Notes under the pieces: model-generated
What the model was told of the DNA's origin: nothing
The model's input: the letters and a program-made list of their open reading frames with translations, nothing else
Databases searched by the model: none
Source of the DNA: a bacterium
Lineage (GTDB): Bacteria > SZUA-79 > Acidulodesulfobacterales > Acidulodesulfobacteraceae
DNA length: 64,000 nt
Direction: 5' to 3'
Assembly (NCBI GenBank): GCA_003232385.1
Contig: QIJE01000028.1
Span: 155,064 to 219,063 of the forward strand
Part shown: positions 27,380 to 36,634 of the stretch, one piece after another
How positions within the stretch are numbered: the first letter of the stretch is position 1
Layout: each line of letters opens with the position of its first letter
Made by a program: the position numbers and the translations under genes

Positions 27380-29449
27380 ATGAACGTTTTTGACGGCACC
27401 ATGATTTTTGGAATCATTGCCGGTTTAATCGCCGTTATTTACAGTGTGACGGTAACGATATGGGCAATGAAACACGAAGAGGGTTCCGAAAAAATGAAGC
27501 AGATTGCGAGGGCTATCCAAGAGGGTGCGACGGCTTTTCTTAACAGGCAGTATAAAACTGTTGCAATTGTGGGAATTATTATTTTTGCGTTAATATGGTT
27601 AGGCGGAATTTGGATTCAGCAGTTTGGAATCTTAACGGCGTCCGGTTTCTTGCTCGGTGCTATTTTATCCGCTTTGGCTGGATATTTAGGAATGTTTAAT
27701 GCCGTAAGGGCCAATGTAAGAACTGCCCAAATAGCACATAAGGGTATAAGAGCTGCATTGCAGTTTGCGTTTAAAGGCGGTTCTGTTACCGGTTTAATGG
27801 TACTCGGCCTCGGAGTTTTGGGAATATCTCTCTTTTCGCTTGTAGCATATTCTATCGGCGGTATAGACGTAGTTATGGATTCATTAATAGGCTATGCCTT
27901 CGGTTGCAGCCTTATAAGCGTTTTTGCAAGGTTGGGCGGCGGAATTTATACTAAAGCAGCGGATGTAGGCGCAGACCTTGTCGGCAAAGTAGAGGCGGGA
28001 ATACCGGAAGACGATCCGAGAAACCCTGCCGTTATAGCCGATCAGGTTGGTGATAACGTGGGTGATTGCGCCGGAATGGCTGCGGATATTTTTGAAACAT
28101 TTGCTGTTACAATAATAGCGGCTATGCTGTTAGCCTTTACTATTTTTCATAATAGCGGTACTCATGATTTATTGAGGGCGATTCTTTATCCGTTAATACT
28201 TGGCGGTATCGCCGTGTTTTCTTCTATAATAGGAGTGTTTTTCGTAAGTGCCCCCACAAAAGAAAAAATTATGCAGGGGTTGTACAAGGGAATAATTGTT
28301 ACGGGTATAATTTCAGCCGTCTTTTATTACTTCTTTACAATGATTTTCATGAAAGGCGTAGGGCATTATCCTACTATTAATTATTTTTATTCGGCCATGG
28401 TAGGGCTTGTTCTTACGGGTCTTATAATTGTTATTACCGATTATTTCACATCAACGAGTTTTTCTCCCGTTAAATCGATCGCAAAGGCATCGACTACAGG
28501 GCATGCTACTAATATTATATCAGGGCTTGCCGTCGGGCAAATGTCTACGGCCCTCCCGGTTATCGCAATCGTATTCAGTATTCTTGTCTCTTATATCTTT
28601 GCGGGCTTTTACGGGATTGCGATTGCCGCGGCCAGTATGCTTTCAATGGCCGGAATGATTATAGCGGTAGATTCTTTTGGTCCTATTACCGATAATGCGG
28701 GCGGTATTGCCGAGATGTGCAATCTTTCCGAGGACGTTAGAGAAACTACCGATGCACTTGATGCCGTAGGTAATACTACTAAAGCGGTAACTAAGGGTTA
28801 TGCAATTAGTTCCGCCGCTATTGCCGCAATAGTGCTTTTCGGCGAATATTCAAAATTAATAGGGGGCGGTTTGGTACATTATTCGTTTTCTATTTCCGAG
28901 CCCAGAGTTTTAATAGGGCTTTTATTGGGAGCAATGCTTCCGTTTCTTTTCGCATCGCTTGCCATGAAAGCAGTCGGAAGCGCTGCCGGCGATATAGTCG
29001 ATGAAGTTAGAAGGCAGTTTAAAGAGATGCCGGGCATTATGAAAGGAACGACTAAGCCCGAATATGGAAAATGCGTAGATATAGTTACAAAATCTTCATT
29101 AAAACAGATGGTTCTGCCTGCGTTTATACCTATTGCGGGTCCGATAATTTTCGGCTTGTTGCTTGGGCCTCAGGTGCTCGGCGGGTTATTGTTGGGAACC
29201 ATCATATCAGGGCTTTTCGTAGCTATTTCAATGACAAGTGGCGGTGCGGCATGGGATAACGCAAAAAAACTTATTGAGACCGGATTATACGGCGGTAAGG
29301 GCAGCGAGGCTCATAAGGCCGCGATTACGGGAGACACCGTCGGCGATCCATATAAGGATACGGCGGGACCGGCTATAAATCCCATGATAAAGGTCGTAAA
29401 TATCTTTACTATCTTAATAATTCCGATAGTCTTGCTTTTGTGGCATTAA
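27380..29449 (+). CDS. hppA: Proton-pumping membrane pyrophosphatase, K+-independent type
   Basis: This 689-residue integral membrane pyrophosphatase has about 16 membrane segments. The substrate site motifs are KAADVGADLVGKVEAG, DPRNPAVIADQVGDNVGD and the late GDTVGDPYKDTAGPA. GNTTKA puts Lys468 at the place of the alanine found in K+-dependent enzymes, so K+ independence and H+ pumping are expected. I chose the ATG at 27380, since the ATG at 27374 touches the AGGAGG site. Its place after sat-apr-qmo suggests it splits pyrophosphate from Sat and saves the energy as a proton gradient. Confidence 0.96.
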   Translation: MNVFDGTMIFGIIAGLIAVIYSVTVTIWAMKHEEGSEKMKQIARAIQEGATAFLNRQYKTVAIVGIIIFALIWLGGIWIQQFGILTASGFLLGAILSALAGYLGMFNAVRANVRTAQIAHKGIRAALQFAFKGGSVTGLMVLGLGVLGISLFSLVAYSIGGIDVVMDSLIGYAFGCSLISVFARLGGGIYTKAADVGADLVGKVEAGIPEDDPRNPAVIADQVGDNVGDCAGMAADIFETFAVTIIAAMLLAFTIFHNSGTHDLLRAILYPLILGGIAVFSSIIGVFFVSAPTKEKIMQGLYKGIIVTGIISAVFYYFFTMIFMKGVGHYPTINYFYSAMVGLVLTGLIIVITDYFTSTSFSPVKSIAKASTTGHATNIISGLAVGQMSTALPVIAIVFSILVSYIFAGFYGIAIAAASMLSMAGMIIAVDSFGPITDNAGGIAEMCNLSEDVRETTDALDAVGNTTKAVTKGYAISSAAIAAIVLFGEYSKLIGGGLVHYSFSISEPRVLIGLLLGAMLPFLFASLAMKAVGSAAGDIVDEVRRQFKEMPGIMKGTTKPEYGKCVDIVTKSSLKQMVLPAFIPIAGPIIFGLLLGPQVLGGLLLGTIISGLFVAISMTSGGAAWDNAKKLIETGLYGGKGSEAHKAAITGDTVGDPYKDTAGPAINPMIKVVNIFTILIIPIVLLLWH

Positions 29450-29476
29450 TTCAATATCGAATTTTAATATAGATTT

Positions 29477-29505
29477 AAAAGGTGGGATAATATCCCACCT
29501 TTTTT
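29477..29505 (+). terminator. Intrinsic terminator after hppA
   Basis: AAAAGGTGGGAT and ATCCCACCTTTT form a perfect 12-bp stem with a three-base AAT loop, followed by TTGTTTTT. It marks the end of the qmo-hppA transcript. Confidence 0.92.
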
Positions 29506-29536
29506 GTTTTTAGGTTTTTATCAAATAAGATTTATC

Positions 29537-29802
29537 TTGACATACGCATTGTAAAATAGCATACTTTAAACATTATAAAATTTTAATTTGGGGTTAATTT
29601 ATGCAAAGTGAACCTGACAGTAGCAGTTACAACAATTGTTTCAAAAAACCGAGGGCGATTTTAGCGCGTCATTCGGAAGTTAAATGTTAAATGATGTAAG
29701 TTTATTATAGACACTCGTTGGCTTTGCCCGCTTATTTATTTAATCTTTTAATATTTGCCTCTTTCCGATAAACGTTAAAACTGCTTATTAAGGAGGTAGA
29801 AA
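29537..29802 (+). promoter_or_regulatory. Leader of the Nramp-like gene with possible promoter
   Basis: TTGACA (29537-29542) and CATACT (29560-29565) are spaced by 17 bases. About 230 untranslated bases follow. A 29-codon ATG frame lies at 29601-29690, but it has no clear ribosome site and no recognisable product. I looked for manganese and magnesium riboswitch cores and could not recognise one. Nothing else is visible in this 353-base gap apart from the hppA terminator. Confidence 0.35.
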
Positions 29803-31149
29803 TTGAAAGATTACAAGGACAAGCTTGACAATCTCCCCGTAGATATAAAACTCAGAGCGGCAGATAGGCTTAAGATCCATCTTATGAGACAAAAATATGG
29901 CTATTTTTCTCGTCTTTGTCTTTTAATAGCGCTGATAGGTCCCGGAATACTCGTTATGATAGCAGATAATGATGCCGGCGGAGTTATAACATATGCGCAA
30001 ACAGGTTCCATATTTGGAATAGGTTTTTTTATTCCTTTTATGATAGTTATGCTTCCGGTTGCATATATAGTTCAGGAGATGACGGTCAGATTAGGCGCAG
30101 TAACGCATAGGGGCCATGCGGAAATGATATGGAAACGATACGGAAAATTTTGGGGTGCGTTTTCCTTAATAGACCTTATTGTTGCAAATATATTAACCTT
30201 AATAACCGAATTCATAGGCATAACCCTCGGGATGCAGGTTTTCGGGGTGTCCCCTATCATTTCTTCAGTAGCGGCAATAATAATTATTGCATCTATTCAG
30301 CTCTTTTTGCGTTATTTTGCATGGGAATGGATTAGCTTAAGCATCGCATTATTTAATTTGATATTTATTCCTTTAGTGTTTTTCGTTCCGCATCTTCATT
30401 GGGATTCGGTAGCAAGAAGTTTTGTTTCATGGCATATACCGGGCGGGGTACATACGCTTTTTATATATGTGGTGCTGGCTAATTTAGGAACTACAATAGC
30501 CCCGTGGATGCTATTTTTTCAGCAGTCTTCGGTTGTCGATAAAGGGCTTACCGTAAAAGATATTAGGGACGGACAGATAGATACCTTTATAGGCTCGGTT
30601 TTTATGGTGATCGTAGCTATCGCAATTATCTTGATAACCGGTGCAACAGTTTACGGTTTTACGAGTACACCTAATTTGGGTATACAGACAATACTTTCGA
30701 TTATATCCGCAAAGATGGGGTGGGTGGCCATGAGGCTTTTTGCACTCGGTCTTATAGAAGCGGGACTCATAGCGGCTATCGCAATTTCCGCAAGTACTTC
30801 CTGGGCAATGGGCGAGGCGTTTGGATGGCCGAAGAGTATCAACATGCCGCCACTACAGGGCTGGAAGTTTTATCTACCCGGCATTATAAGCCTATTCATT
30901 GCGGGAGGGATTGTTTTAATTCCGAATGCGCCGCTCGGATTTTTAAATTTGACCGTTCAAGTAATAGCCACGATTTTTATGCCTGCGGCGATGATGTTCT
31001 TGCTACTCCTTTTAAACGATAAAGAAATAATGGGAGACTATACGAATAGACCGTGGCAAAATATATCCGCGTTTGCTATTGTAGGTTTTTTGATAGTTAT
31101 GGATGGGATATATGGGTTAATAGTGGTTTTTCCGCATATATTCACATAA
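29803..31149 (+). CDS. Nramp-family divalent metal transporter with altered metal site
   Basis: This 448-residue membrane protein has about 11 segments of the LeuT fold. In helix 1 the Nramp motif DPGN reads DAGG (57-60). In helix 6 the usual MPH reads APW (233-235), so the metal-binding methionine is Ala and the asparagine is Gly. These changes resemble Nramp-related magnesium transporters (NRMT) rather than manganese/iron MntH. Substrate is inferred, not shown. The TTG start has AAGGAGG six bases upstream. It is followed by a small membrane protein gene on the same strand. Confidence 0.85.
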   Translation: MKDYKDKLDNLPVDIKLRAADRLKIHLMRQKYGYFSRLCLLIALIGPGILVMIADNDAGGVITYAQTGSIFGIGFFIPFMIVMLPVAYIVQEMTVRLGAVTHRGHAEMIWKRYGKFWGAFSLIDLIVANILTLITEFIGITLGMQVFGVSPIISSVAAIIIIASIQLFLRYFAWEWISLSIALFNLIFIPLVFFVPHLHWDSVARSFVSWHIPGGVHTLFIYVVLANLGTTIAPWMLFFQQSSVVDKGLTVKDIRDGQIDTFIGSVFMVIVAIAIILITGATVYGFTSTPNLGIQTILSIISAKMGWVAMRLFALGLIEAGLIAAIAISASTSWAMGEAFGWPKSINMPPLQGWKFYLPGIISLFIAGGIVLIPNAPLGFLNLTVQVIATIFMPAAMMFLLLLLNDKEIMGDYTNRPWQNISAFAIVGFLIVMDGIYGLIVVFPHIFT

Positions 31150-31206
31150 TAAAACCCTACTTTTAGTTTAAGTATTTGATTATAAATTTACTCAAGAGGT
31201 ATAAAA

Positions 31207-31416
31207 ATGGATTCGGACGATAAGACTTCCAAAGAAAATGATTTAGACAACGATTGGGAAAATTTTATAAAAGAAGAAGGCTTGGTGAACTATAACAAGA
31301 TTCCGATAGAAAGGGCGGAGATTAAGGGATGGGTCAAGATAGCATTTTGGTTTTTAAGGATATATATAATTATCATGGTAGTATTAGTGATTATAGGATT
31401 TTATAGGGTTCACTAA
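31207..31416 (+). CDS. Small protein with one C-terminal membrane helix, unknown
   Basis: This 69-residue protein has a charged, acidic N-terminal half followed by one hydrophobic helix at about 44-66, so it is probably tail-anchored. I do not recognise a family. It starts 57 bases after the Nramp-like gene with AGAGGT as ribosome site, so it may be a partner of that transporter. Its stop overlaps that of tadA on the other strand by a few bases. Confidence 0.7.
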   Translation: MDSDDKTSKENDLDNDWENFIKEEGLVNYNKIPIERAEIKGWVKIAFWFLRIYIIIMVVLVIIGFYRVH

Positions 31417-31880
31417 ATTTTCATAGGTACTCGGCTCTTATTTCTTTTGGATTGGAAAAATGTTTTAAGTAATACTTCCGATTCTTTTTTCATGACTCCG
31501 GATACGACTTCTATTCTACCGTCAATAATAGGCAATGCCATACCGCCCTTATAGTCCTTTGTTCCGTAAACCAATCTCGTTATTCTTGATAAAACGATCG
31601 CGCCGCAGCACATGATGCAAGGTTCAAGAGTGACATATAACGTACACCCCTCAAGCCTCCAATTTTCAAGCTTTTTTTGGGCATCCATGATTGCTTTGAT
31701 TTCTGCATGCATTATGCTGGATTTATCCTTTTCTACTGTATTAAAAGACGAAGCTAGTATTTTACCGGTTTTTTTGACGATAATTGCGCCTACAGGCACT
31801 TCGTCTGCTTCCAGTGCTTTCTCGGCCTCATTTATGGCTGATTTCATAAAATCGATATCTTCGCAATTATAGTCCGTCAT
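31413..31880 (-). CDS. tadA: tRNA-specific adenosine deaminase
   Basis: This 155-residue zinc deaminase converts A34 of tRNA-Arg(ACG) to inosine. The catalytic HAE (in IMHAEIKA) and the zinc ligands PCIMC in a LEPCIMCCGAI segment are present. I place the start at the ATG at 31880. A longer frame to 31943 would add 21 hydrophobic residues absent from the family. There is no strong ribosome site, so an inner start (FMKSAI) is possible. It is alone on this strand, convergent with the small membrane protein gene. Confidence 0.9.
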   Translation of the reverse strand: MTDYNCEDIDFMKSAINEAEKALEADEVPVGAIIVKKTGKILASSFNTVEKDKSSIMHAEIKAIMDAQKKLENWRLEGCTLYVTLEPCIMCCGAIVLSRITRLVYGTKDYKGGMALPIIDGRIEVVSGVMKKESEVLLKTFFQSKRNKSRVPMKI

Positions 31881-32003
31881 GATTATGATTAGTAAATAAT
31901 TATTGAAATTTATACATATATTGTGATATAAACAAAAAGGCACATATTAATTATATTTTTTGTTTAGAAATAAATCAACAGATTCCATAGGTATTTTTAT
32001 AGA

Positions 32004-32918
32004 GTGGACAATAAGAGACTCCCCGAATATTTAAGAAAAGAGATATTAAAGATCAAGACGAGGAAGGATATTTTTGAAACGGCTAAAGTTATTCGAGAGA
32101 AAGAACTCAACACTGTTTGTTCGTCATCAAGGTGTCCCAATCTTAATCTGTGTTATTCAAATAAAACCGCTACATTTCTCATGCTTGGAGATAAATGCAC
32201 GAGGAAATGCCCTTTTTGCAATATAGATTACATAGATTATCAGAGTTATGTCAACACAATTTCTACTGTAGACGTTTTTGAACCGCAAAAAATAGCCTAT
32301 GCGGTAAAATCGCTTGATTTAAGGCATGCCGTGATTACGATGGTTACGAGAGACGATTTGGAAGACGGAGGGGCCGGGGTTTTGGTCAGAGCGGTTAAAG
32401 AAATTAGAGAAAAAACAGATTGTAAAATTGTTGAAGTTTTAACATCGGATTTTAACGGCAACGAAAAATCCGTTACGGATGTATCCGGCAGCAGCATAAA
32501 TATCTTTGGACACAATATGGAGACGGTCGAGAGGCTTTATGAAACAGTAAGGCCGTTAAGTTCGTATCGTCGTTCTCTGTATTTGTTAAAAAAAGTGAAA
32601 AAAGAAAGCCCGGATGTTGCGCTGAAATCGGGTATTATGGTCGGTCTAGGAGAGGACGATTCAGAGGTTTTTCAAACCATAGACGACCTTATAAATATTG
32701 GAGTAGATTTTATGACTATAGGTCAGTATTTAAGGCCTTCGTTGAAAAATATTCCGGTTCATAGATTTGTGGATTTAGAGAGGTTTATAGCTTATAAGAA
32801 TTATGCGGAAAAGGGTGGAATTAGAAATGTATTTTCTGCTCCGCTTGTTAGGAGTTCCTTTGGGGCGGAAAAATTTTTTAAGCATTCTTATACAACAAAT
32901 AGAGGCATGCCGTTATGA
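32004..32918 (+). CDS. lipA: Lipoyl synthase
   Basis: This 304-residue radical SAM enzyme inserts two sulfur atoms into octanoyl groups of carrier proteins. The auxiliary-cluster motif Cx4Cx5C ([12 protein letters not shown]) and the radical SAM motif Cx3Cx2C (CTRKCPFC) are both present. Start is a GTG at 32004 with a weak ATAGGT site. No lipB or lplA is adjacent. The stop overlaps the aminotransferase start by four bases (ATGA), so the two are translated together. Confidence 0.95.
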   Translation: MDNKRLPEYLRKEILKIKTRKDIFETAKVIREKELNTVCSSSRCPNLNLCYSNKTATFLMLGDKCTRKCPFCNIDYIDYQSYVNTISTVDVFEPQKIAYAVKSLDLRHAVITMVTRDDLEDGGAGVLVRAVKEIREKTDCKIVEVLTSDFNGNEKSVTDVSGSSINIFGHNMETVERLYETVRPLSSYRRSLYLLKKVKKESPDVALKSGIMVGLGEDDSEVFQTIDDLINIGVDFMTIGQYLRPSLKNIPVHRFVDLERFIAYKNYAEKGGIRNVFSAPLVRSSFGAEKFFKHSYTTNRGMPL

Positions 32919-34126
32919 TAGAAGATTTTGAGACGATAAAAAGACTTCCGCCCTATGTTTTTGCCGAGGTAAACAAGATTAAAATGGAGGCTAGAAAACG
33001 GGGTGACGATATTATAGACCTGGGAATGGGTAACCCGGATTCCCCGACCCCCGGTTATATAATAGAAAAATTAGTCAAGGCATCTAAAAACCCGAAAAAC
33101 CATAGATATTCGGTATCGCGCGGTTTATATAAACTCAGACTTGCTGTTGCCGATATGTATAAAAGGCATTACGGCGTAGATATCGATCCTGACGGCGAAG
33201 CTATCGTTACTATGGGTATAAAAGAAGGGTTAAGCCACTTAATGCTTGCAATTATCAACAAAGGAGACGTTGCTCTCGTACCTAATCCTACTTATCCGAT
33301 ACATGCTTACAGCGTTGTTATTGCCGGGGGTGATGTAAGGAGTATACCCTTGGTTCAGGGTGAGGATTTTTTTAAAAATATCATGACGGCATTGAGGCAG
33401 ACGTGGCCTAAACCGAAGGTTATAATATTGAATTTCCCGCATAATCCTACAACTGTTACCGTTGAGCCTGATTTTTTTGAAAAGTTGGTTGATTTTGCAA
33501 AGGAGAACAATATGTACGTAATTCATGACAACGCATATGCCGATTTAACGTTTGACGGCTATAAGGCCCCGAGTTTTTTGCAGGTTAAAGGGGCGAAAGA
33601 TGTCGGAGTGGAGTTTTTTTCCATGTCTAAAAGTTATAGTATGGCGGGTTTTAGGGTAGGATATGCCGTAGGAAACAGGGTTCTGATAAATGCCCTTTCG
33701 AGAATCAAGAGTTATCTTGACTACGGGATGTTTCAACCCATTCAAATAGCTTCCATCATTGCCTTAAACGAAGAGGCGGAGCATAACGCCGTTTCGGAAA
33801 TGGTTTTGCATTATAAAAAAAGACGCGATATTTTAATTGAAAGTTTTAAAATGGCGGGGTGGAATATTGAAAAGCCTAAGGCAACTATGTTCGTTTGGGG
33901 AAAAATACCGGAGAGGTTCTTAAGCGCGGGAATTAAATCGCTTGAGTTCTCCAAATTGTTACTTGATAAGGCAAAGGTCGCAGTGTCTCCCGGTGTGGGT
34001 TTCGGAAATTACGGCGATGAATACGTGCGTTTTGCGTTAGTAGAAAACGAAATGCGCATAAGACAGGCATCAAGAGGAATAAAGCATTTCATAAATAATG
34101 AAGAATTCTTTAGTAAAGTGGTCTAA
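32915..34126 (+). CDS. Class I/II aminotransferase, AlaC-like
   Basis: This 403-residue PLP enzyme has the N-terminal [12 protein letters not shown] motif, the NFPHNPTT segment, and the PLP lysine in [15 protein letters not shown]. It most resembles alanine aminotransferase AlaC and its neighbours, which are sometimes labelled LL-diaminopimelate or aspartate aminotransferase. It directly precedes hom and thrC, so supply of aspartate or alanine is plausible. Exact substrate is not decided by sequence. Confidence 0.85.
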   Translation: MIEDFETIKRLPPYVFAEVNKIKMEARKRGDDIIDLGMGNPDSPTPGYIIEKLVKASKNPKNHRYSVSRGLYKLRLAVADMYKRHYGVDIDPDGEAIVTMGIKEGLSHLMLAIINKGDVALVPNPTYPIHAYSVVIAGGDVRSIPLVQGEDFFKNIMTALRQTWPKPKVIILNFPHNPTTVTVEPDFFEKLVDFAKENNMYVIHDNAYADLTFDGYKAPSFLQVKGAKDVGVEFFSMSKSYSMAGFRVGYAVGNRVLINALSRIKSYLDYGMFQPIQIASIIALNEEAEHNAVSEMVLHYKKRRDILIESFKMAGWNIEKPKATMFVWGKIPERFLSAGIKSLEFSKLLLDKAKVAVSPGVGFGNYGDEYVRFALVENEMRIRQASRGIKHFINNEEFFSKVV

Positions 34127-34156
34127 CGGGTATAGAAAGGGAGTAAAACTTTAGAT

Positions 34157-35455
34157 ATGAAAAAAGAAATCAACATCGGCCTTTTGGGATTCGGAACGGT
34201 AGCGTCAAGCTTTTACCATATATTTAACGAGAGAAAAAAAGAGATAAATTCTTTTCTCTCGGTTCCGGTAAATATTAAAAAAATATTTGCACGCGGAGGC
34301 AGTCATCCCGTTCCCGAAAATATAAAGAAATTTTTAGTTAGAAATCCGGATGAAATACTTGAGGATAAGGGAATAGATATCATTATAGAACTTATCGGCG
34401 GGATTTCTTCGGCTAAAGAATTTATAAATCGGGCTATAGATAGCGGAAAAAGCGTAATTACGGCGAACAAGGCTCTTCTAGCCGAGCACGGCGAGGAAAT
34501 ATTTAGAAAATGCATAGATAAAAAAACACATATAGGTTTCGAAGCGGCCGTAGGCGGAGGAATTCCTATTCTGAGGGCTATAAAGAACGGGCTTGTAGGG
34601 GATAACATAAGATCGATTTATTCCATAATTAACGGAACATCCAATTTTATACTTTCAAAAATGGCGGAAGACGGCGGAAAATTTGAAGAAGTCCTAAAAA
34701 AAGCCCAGGAAAAAGGATATGCCGAAGCTGACCCTTCATTGGATATTAACGGAACCGACAGCGCGCATAAGCTTGTAATTCTTGGAAGGTTGGCTTTTTC
34801 CACAAGTTTATCTACAAAAGATGTTATAATAGAAGGAATAGAAGACATAAACCAGTTGGATATAGGTTTTGCTAAAGAGTTGGGGTATGCCGTAAAACTG
34901 CTTGGAATACTTAAAAACGAAGATTCTAAAATAGAAATAAGGGTACATCCTACTTTAATACCTTCTTCTTGCCTTTTATCGAAAATAGACGGGGTGTTTA
35001 ACGCATTTTTAGTAAATGCGGAATATGCGGGGCCGTTAAGTTTGACCGGCTACGGCGCAGGCGGCAATCCTACAGCCGGCGCGGTTATGGGCGATTTAAT
35101 GGAAATAGCTTCCAAAATAATAAATAACGACAATCATCATGATTTTATTATCTCTAAGAACATAGATAAACTGAAAGTTAAAATTAAAAAAGAGATAATT
35201 TCAAAGTATTACCTAAGGTTTTCCGTTATGGATAGGCCGGGCGTTCTTGCAAAAATATCCGGAATTCTCGGTGAAAATTGTATAAGCATAAGCTCTATGA
35301 TTCAAAAGGGTAGAAAGGTTGAAGGCTCCGTCTCAATAGTTATTATGACTCATGAGTCCGGAGAGGAGGAATTATTCAGAAGTATTGCATTATGCGACAG
35401 GCTTGATGTCGTTTCGGCAAAAACAACCGTTTTAAGAATTGAGGATGATATATGA
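34157..35455 (+). CDS. hom: Homoserine dehydrogenase with ACT domain
   Basis: This 432-residue enzyme reduces aspartate semialdehyde to homoserine. An N-terminal nucleotide-binding fold (GLLGFGTVASSFY) is followed by the catalytic domain with NGTSNFILSKM and a C-terminal ACT domain (about 350-425, starting at RFSVMDRPGVLAKIS) for feedback by an amino acid, probably threonine. The ribosome site GGGAG is about 14 bases upstream, longer than usual. The stop overlaps a 25-codon frame that runs to thrC. Confidence 0.95.
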   Translation: MKKEINIGLLGFGTVASSFYHIFNERKKEINSFLSVPVNIKKIFARGGSHPVPENIKKFLVRNPDEILEDKGIDIIIELIGGISSAKEFINRAIDSGKSVITANKALLAEHGEEIFRKCIDKKTHIGFEAAVGGGIPILRAIKNGLVGDNIRSIYSIINGTSNFILSKMAEDGGKFEEVLKKAQEKGYAEADPSLDINGTDSAHKLVILGRLAFSTSLSTKDVIIEGIEDINQLDIGFAKELGYAVKLLGILKNEDSKIEIRVHPTLIPSSCLLSKIDGVFNAFLVNAEYAGPLSLTGYGAGGNPTAGAVMGDLMEIASKIINNDNHHDFIISKNIDKLKVKIKKEIISKYYLRFSVMDRPGVLAKISGILGENCISISSMIQKGRKVEGSVSIVIMTHESGEEELFRSIALCDRLDVVSAKTTVLRIEDDI

Positions 35456-35529
35456 TTAATAATAAACGTAAAGAAGAAAACGCTGAGAAATTGCAGGAAG
35501 ATAGGCGCAGGGGGGAGATTATAAGTTGA
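35452..35529 (+). CDS. 25-codon frame linking hom and thrC (possible coupling micro-ORF)
   Basis: An ATG overlapping the hom stop (ATGA) opens a 25-residue, Lys/Arg/Glu-rich frame. Its TGA stop overlaps the TTG start of thrC, and the AGGGGGGAG ribosome site of thrC lies inside the frame. Ribosomes leaving hom could re-start here and be delivered to thrC. No family is recognisable, and chance is possible in so short a frame. Confidence 0.35.
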   Translation: MINNKRKEENAEKLQEDRRRGEIIS

Positions 35530-36593
35530 TACTTACTAAATACGGCGGTGTAATAAGGAGATATCGGGAGTTTTTGCCCGAGATAGACGATAAGCATGTT
35601 ATTACACTCTTAGAGGGCAATACTCCTCTAATAAAATCGATAAATATAAATAAAATTATAAATCGGGATATCGAAATATATTTTAAATATGAAGGACTGA
35701 ATCCGACCTGTTCATTCAAAGACAGGGGCATGACTATGGCGGTATCGAAAGCGGTATCAAGCGGGTCGAAAGCCGTGATTTGCGCTTCGACCGGAAATAC
35801 CTCTGCTTCCGCCTCCGCCTACGCCGCAAGGGCGGGAATAAAGTCGTTCGTTTTAATTCCTGAAGGAAAGATTGCCTCCGGAAAACTTTCTCAGGCATTG
35901 GCTCACGGCGCAACGGTAATGCAGATACGGGGAAACTTCGATGATGCCTTGGTTATTACGAGAGAAATCGCGAAAGACTATGAAGTGACGCTTGTTAATT
36001 CCGTAAACCCTTATAGATTAGAAGGACAAAAGACCGCAAGTTTTGAGATTGTTGATGAACTCGGTGCCGCCCCGACTCACCATATTCTTCCGGTTGGAAA
36101 TGCCGGCAATATAACTGCATACTGGGAGGGATACAAGGAATATTTTGATGTCGGAAAAATAGACAGACTGCCTAAAATGCTTGGTTTTCAAGCAGAAGGG
36201 TCTGCCCCGATAGTTTTAAATCATATAGTGAAAGAGCCGCATACCGTTGCGACTGCTATCAGAATAGGCAACCCCGCAAGCTGGCAAAAAGCGGTTTTGG
36301 CAAGGGATGAATCCGATGGTTTAATAGATTCGGTAAGCGACGAGGATATATTAGAGGCATATTCCATGCTCGCCTCAAGGGAAGGTATATTCTGCGAACC
36401 GGCTTCGGCAATCACGCTTGCCGGATTAATCAAATTGAATAAACGGGGATTTTTTAAAAAAGGAGACGTCTGTGTCCTTACCCTTACGGGGCATGGGCTT
36501 AAAGACCCGAGCAATGCCCTAAAAGTCTCGAAAGAGCCGGTTGTTGTTCCGTGTGATAAGCATTCCGTTCTAATGGTTATGGGGTTAGCGTAA
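35526..36593 (+). CDS. thrC: Threonine synthase
   Basis: This 355-residue PLP enzyme makes threonine from phosphohomoserine. It is of the short Bacillus type: the EGNTPL motif at about 36-41, PLP lysine in CSFKDRGM near 61, ASTGNTSA, and the GNAGNITAYW segment. The TTG start is supported by AGGGGGGAG eight bases upstream; no ATG lies at a family-consistent place. It follows hom and precedes the apgM-like gene. Confidence 0.95.
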   Translation: MILTKYGGVIRRYREFLPEIDDKHVITLLEGNTPLIKSININKIINRDIEIYFKYEGLNPTCSFKDRGMTMAVSKAVSSGSKAVICASTGNTSASASAYAARAGIKSFVLIPEGKIASGKLSQALAHGATVMQIRGNFDDALVITREIAKDYEVTLVNSVNPYRLEGQKTASFEIVDELGAAPTHHILPVGNAGNITAYWEGYKEYFDVGKIDRLPKMLGFQAEGSAPIVLNHIVKEPHTVATAIRIGNPASWQKAVLARDESDGLIDSVSDEDILEAYSMLASREGIFCEPASAITLAGLIKLNKRGFFKKGDVCVLTLTGHGLKDPSNALKVSKEPVVVPCDKHSVLMVMGLA

Positions 36594-36634
36594 TTTAATC
36601 TAATAATGTTTTATCAGGAGGATTAATAGCAAGT

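Noticed and set aside
29450-29802. Manganese (yybP-ykoY) or magnesium riboswitch before the Nramp-like gene
   Set aside because: I could not find the conserved cores of either class by reading; only a possible promoter and a weak 29-codon frame are present.
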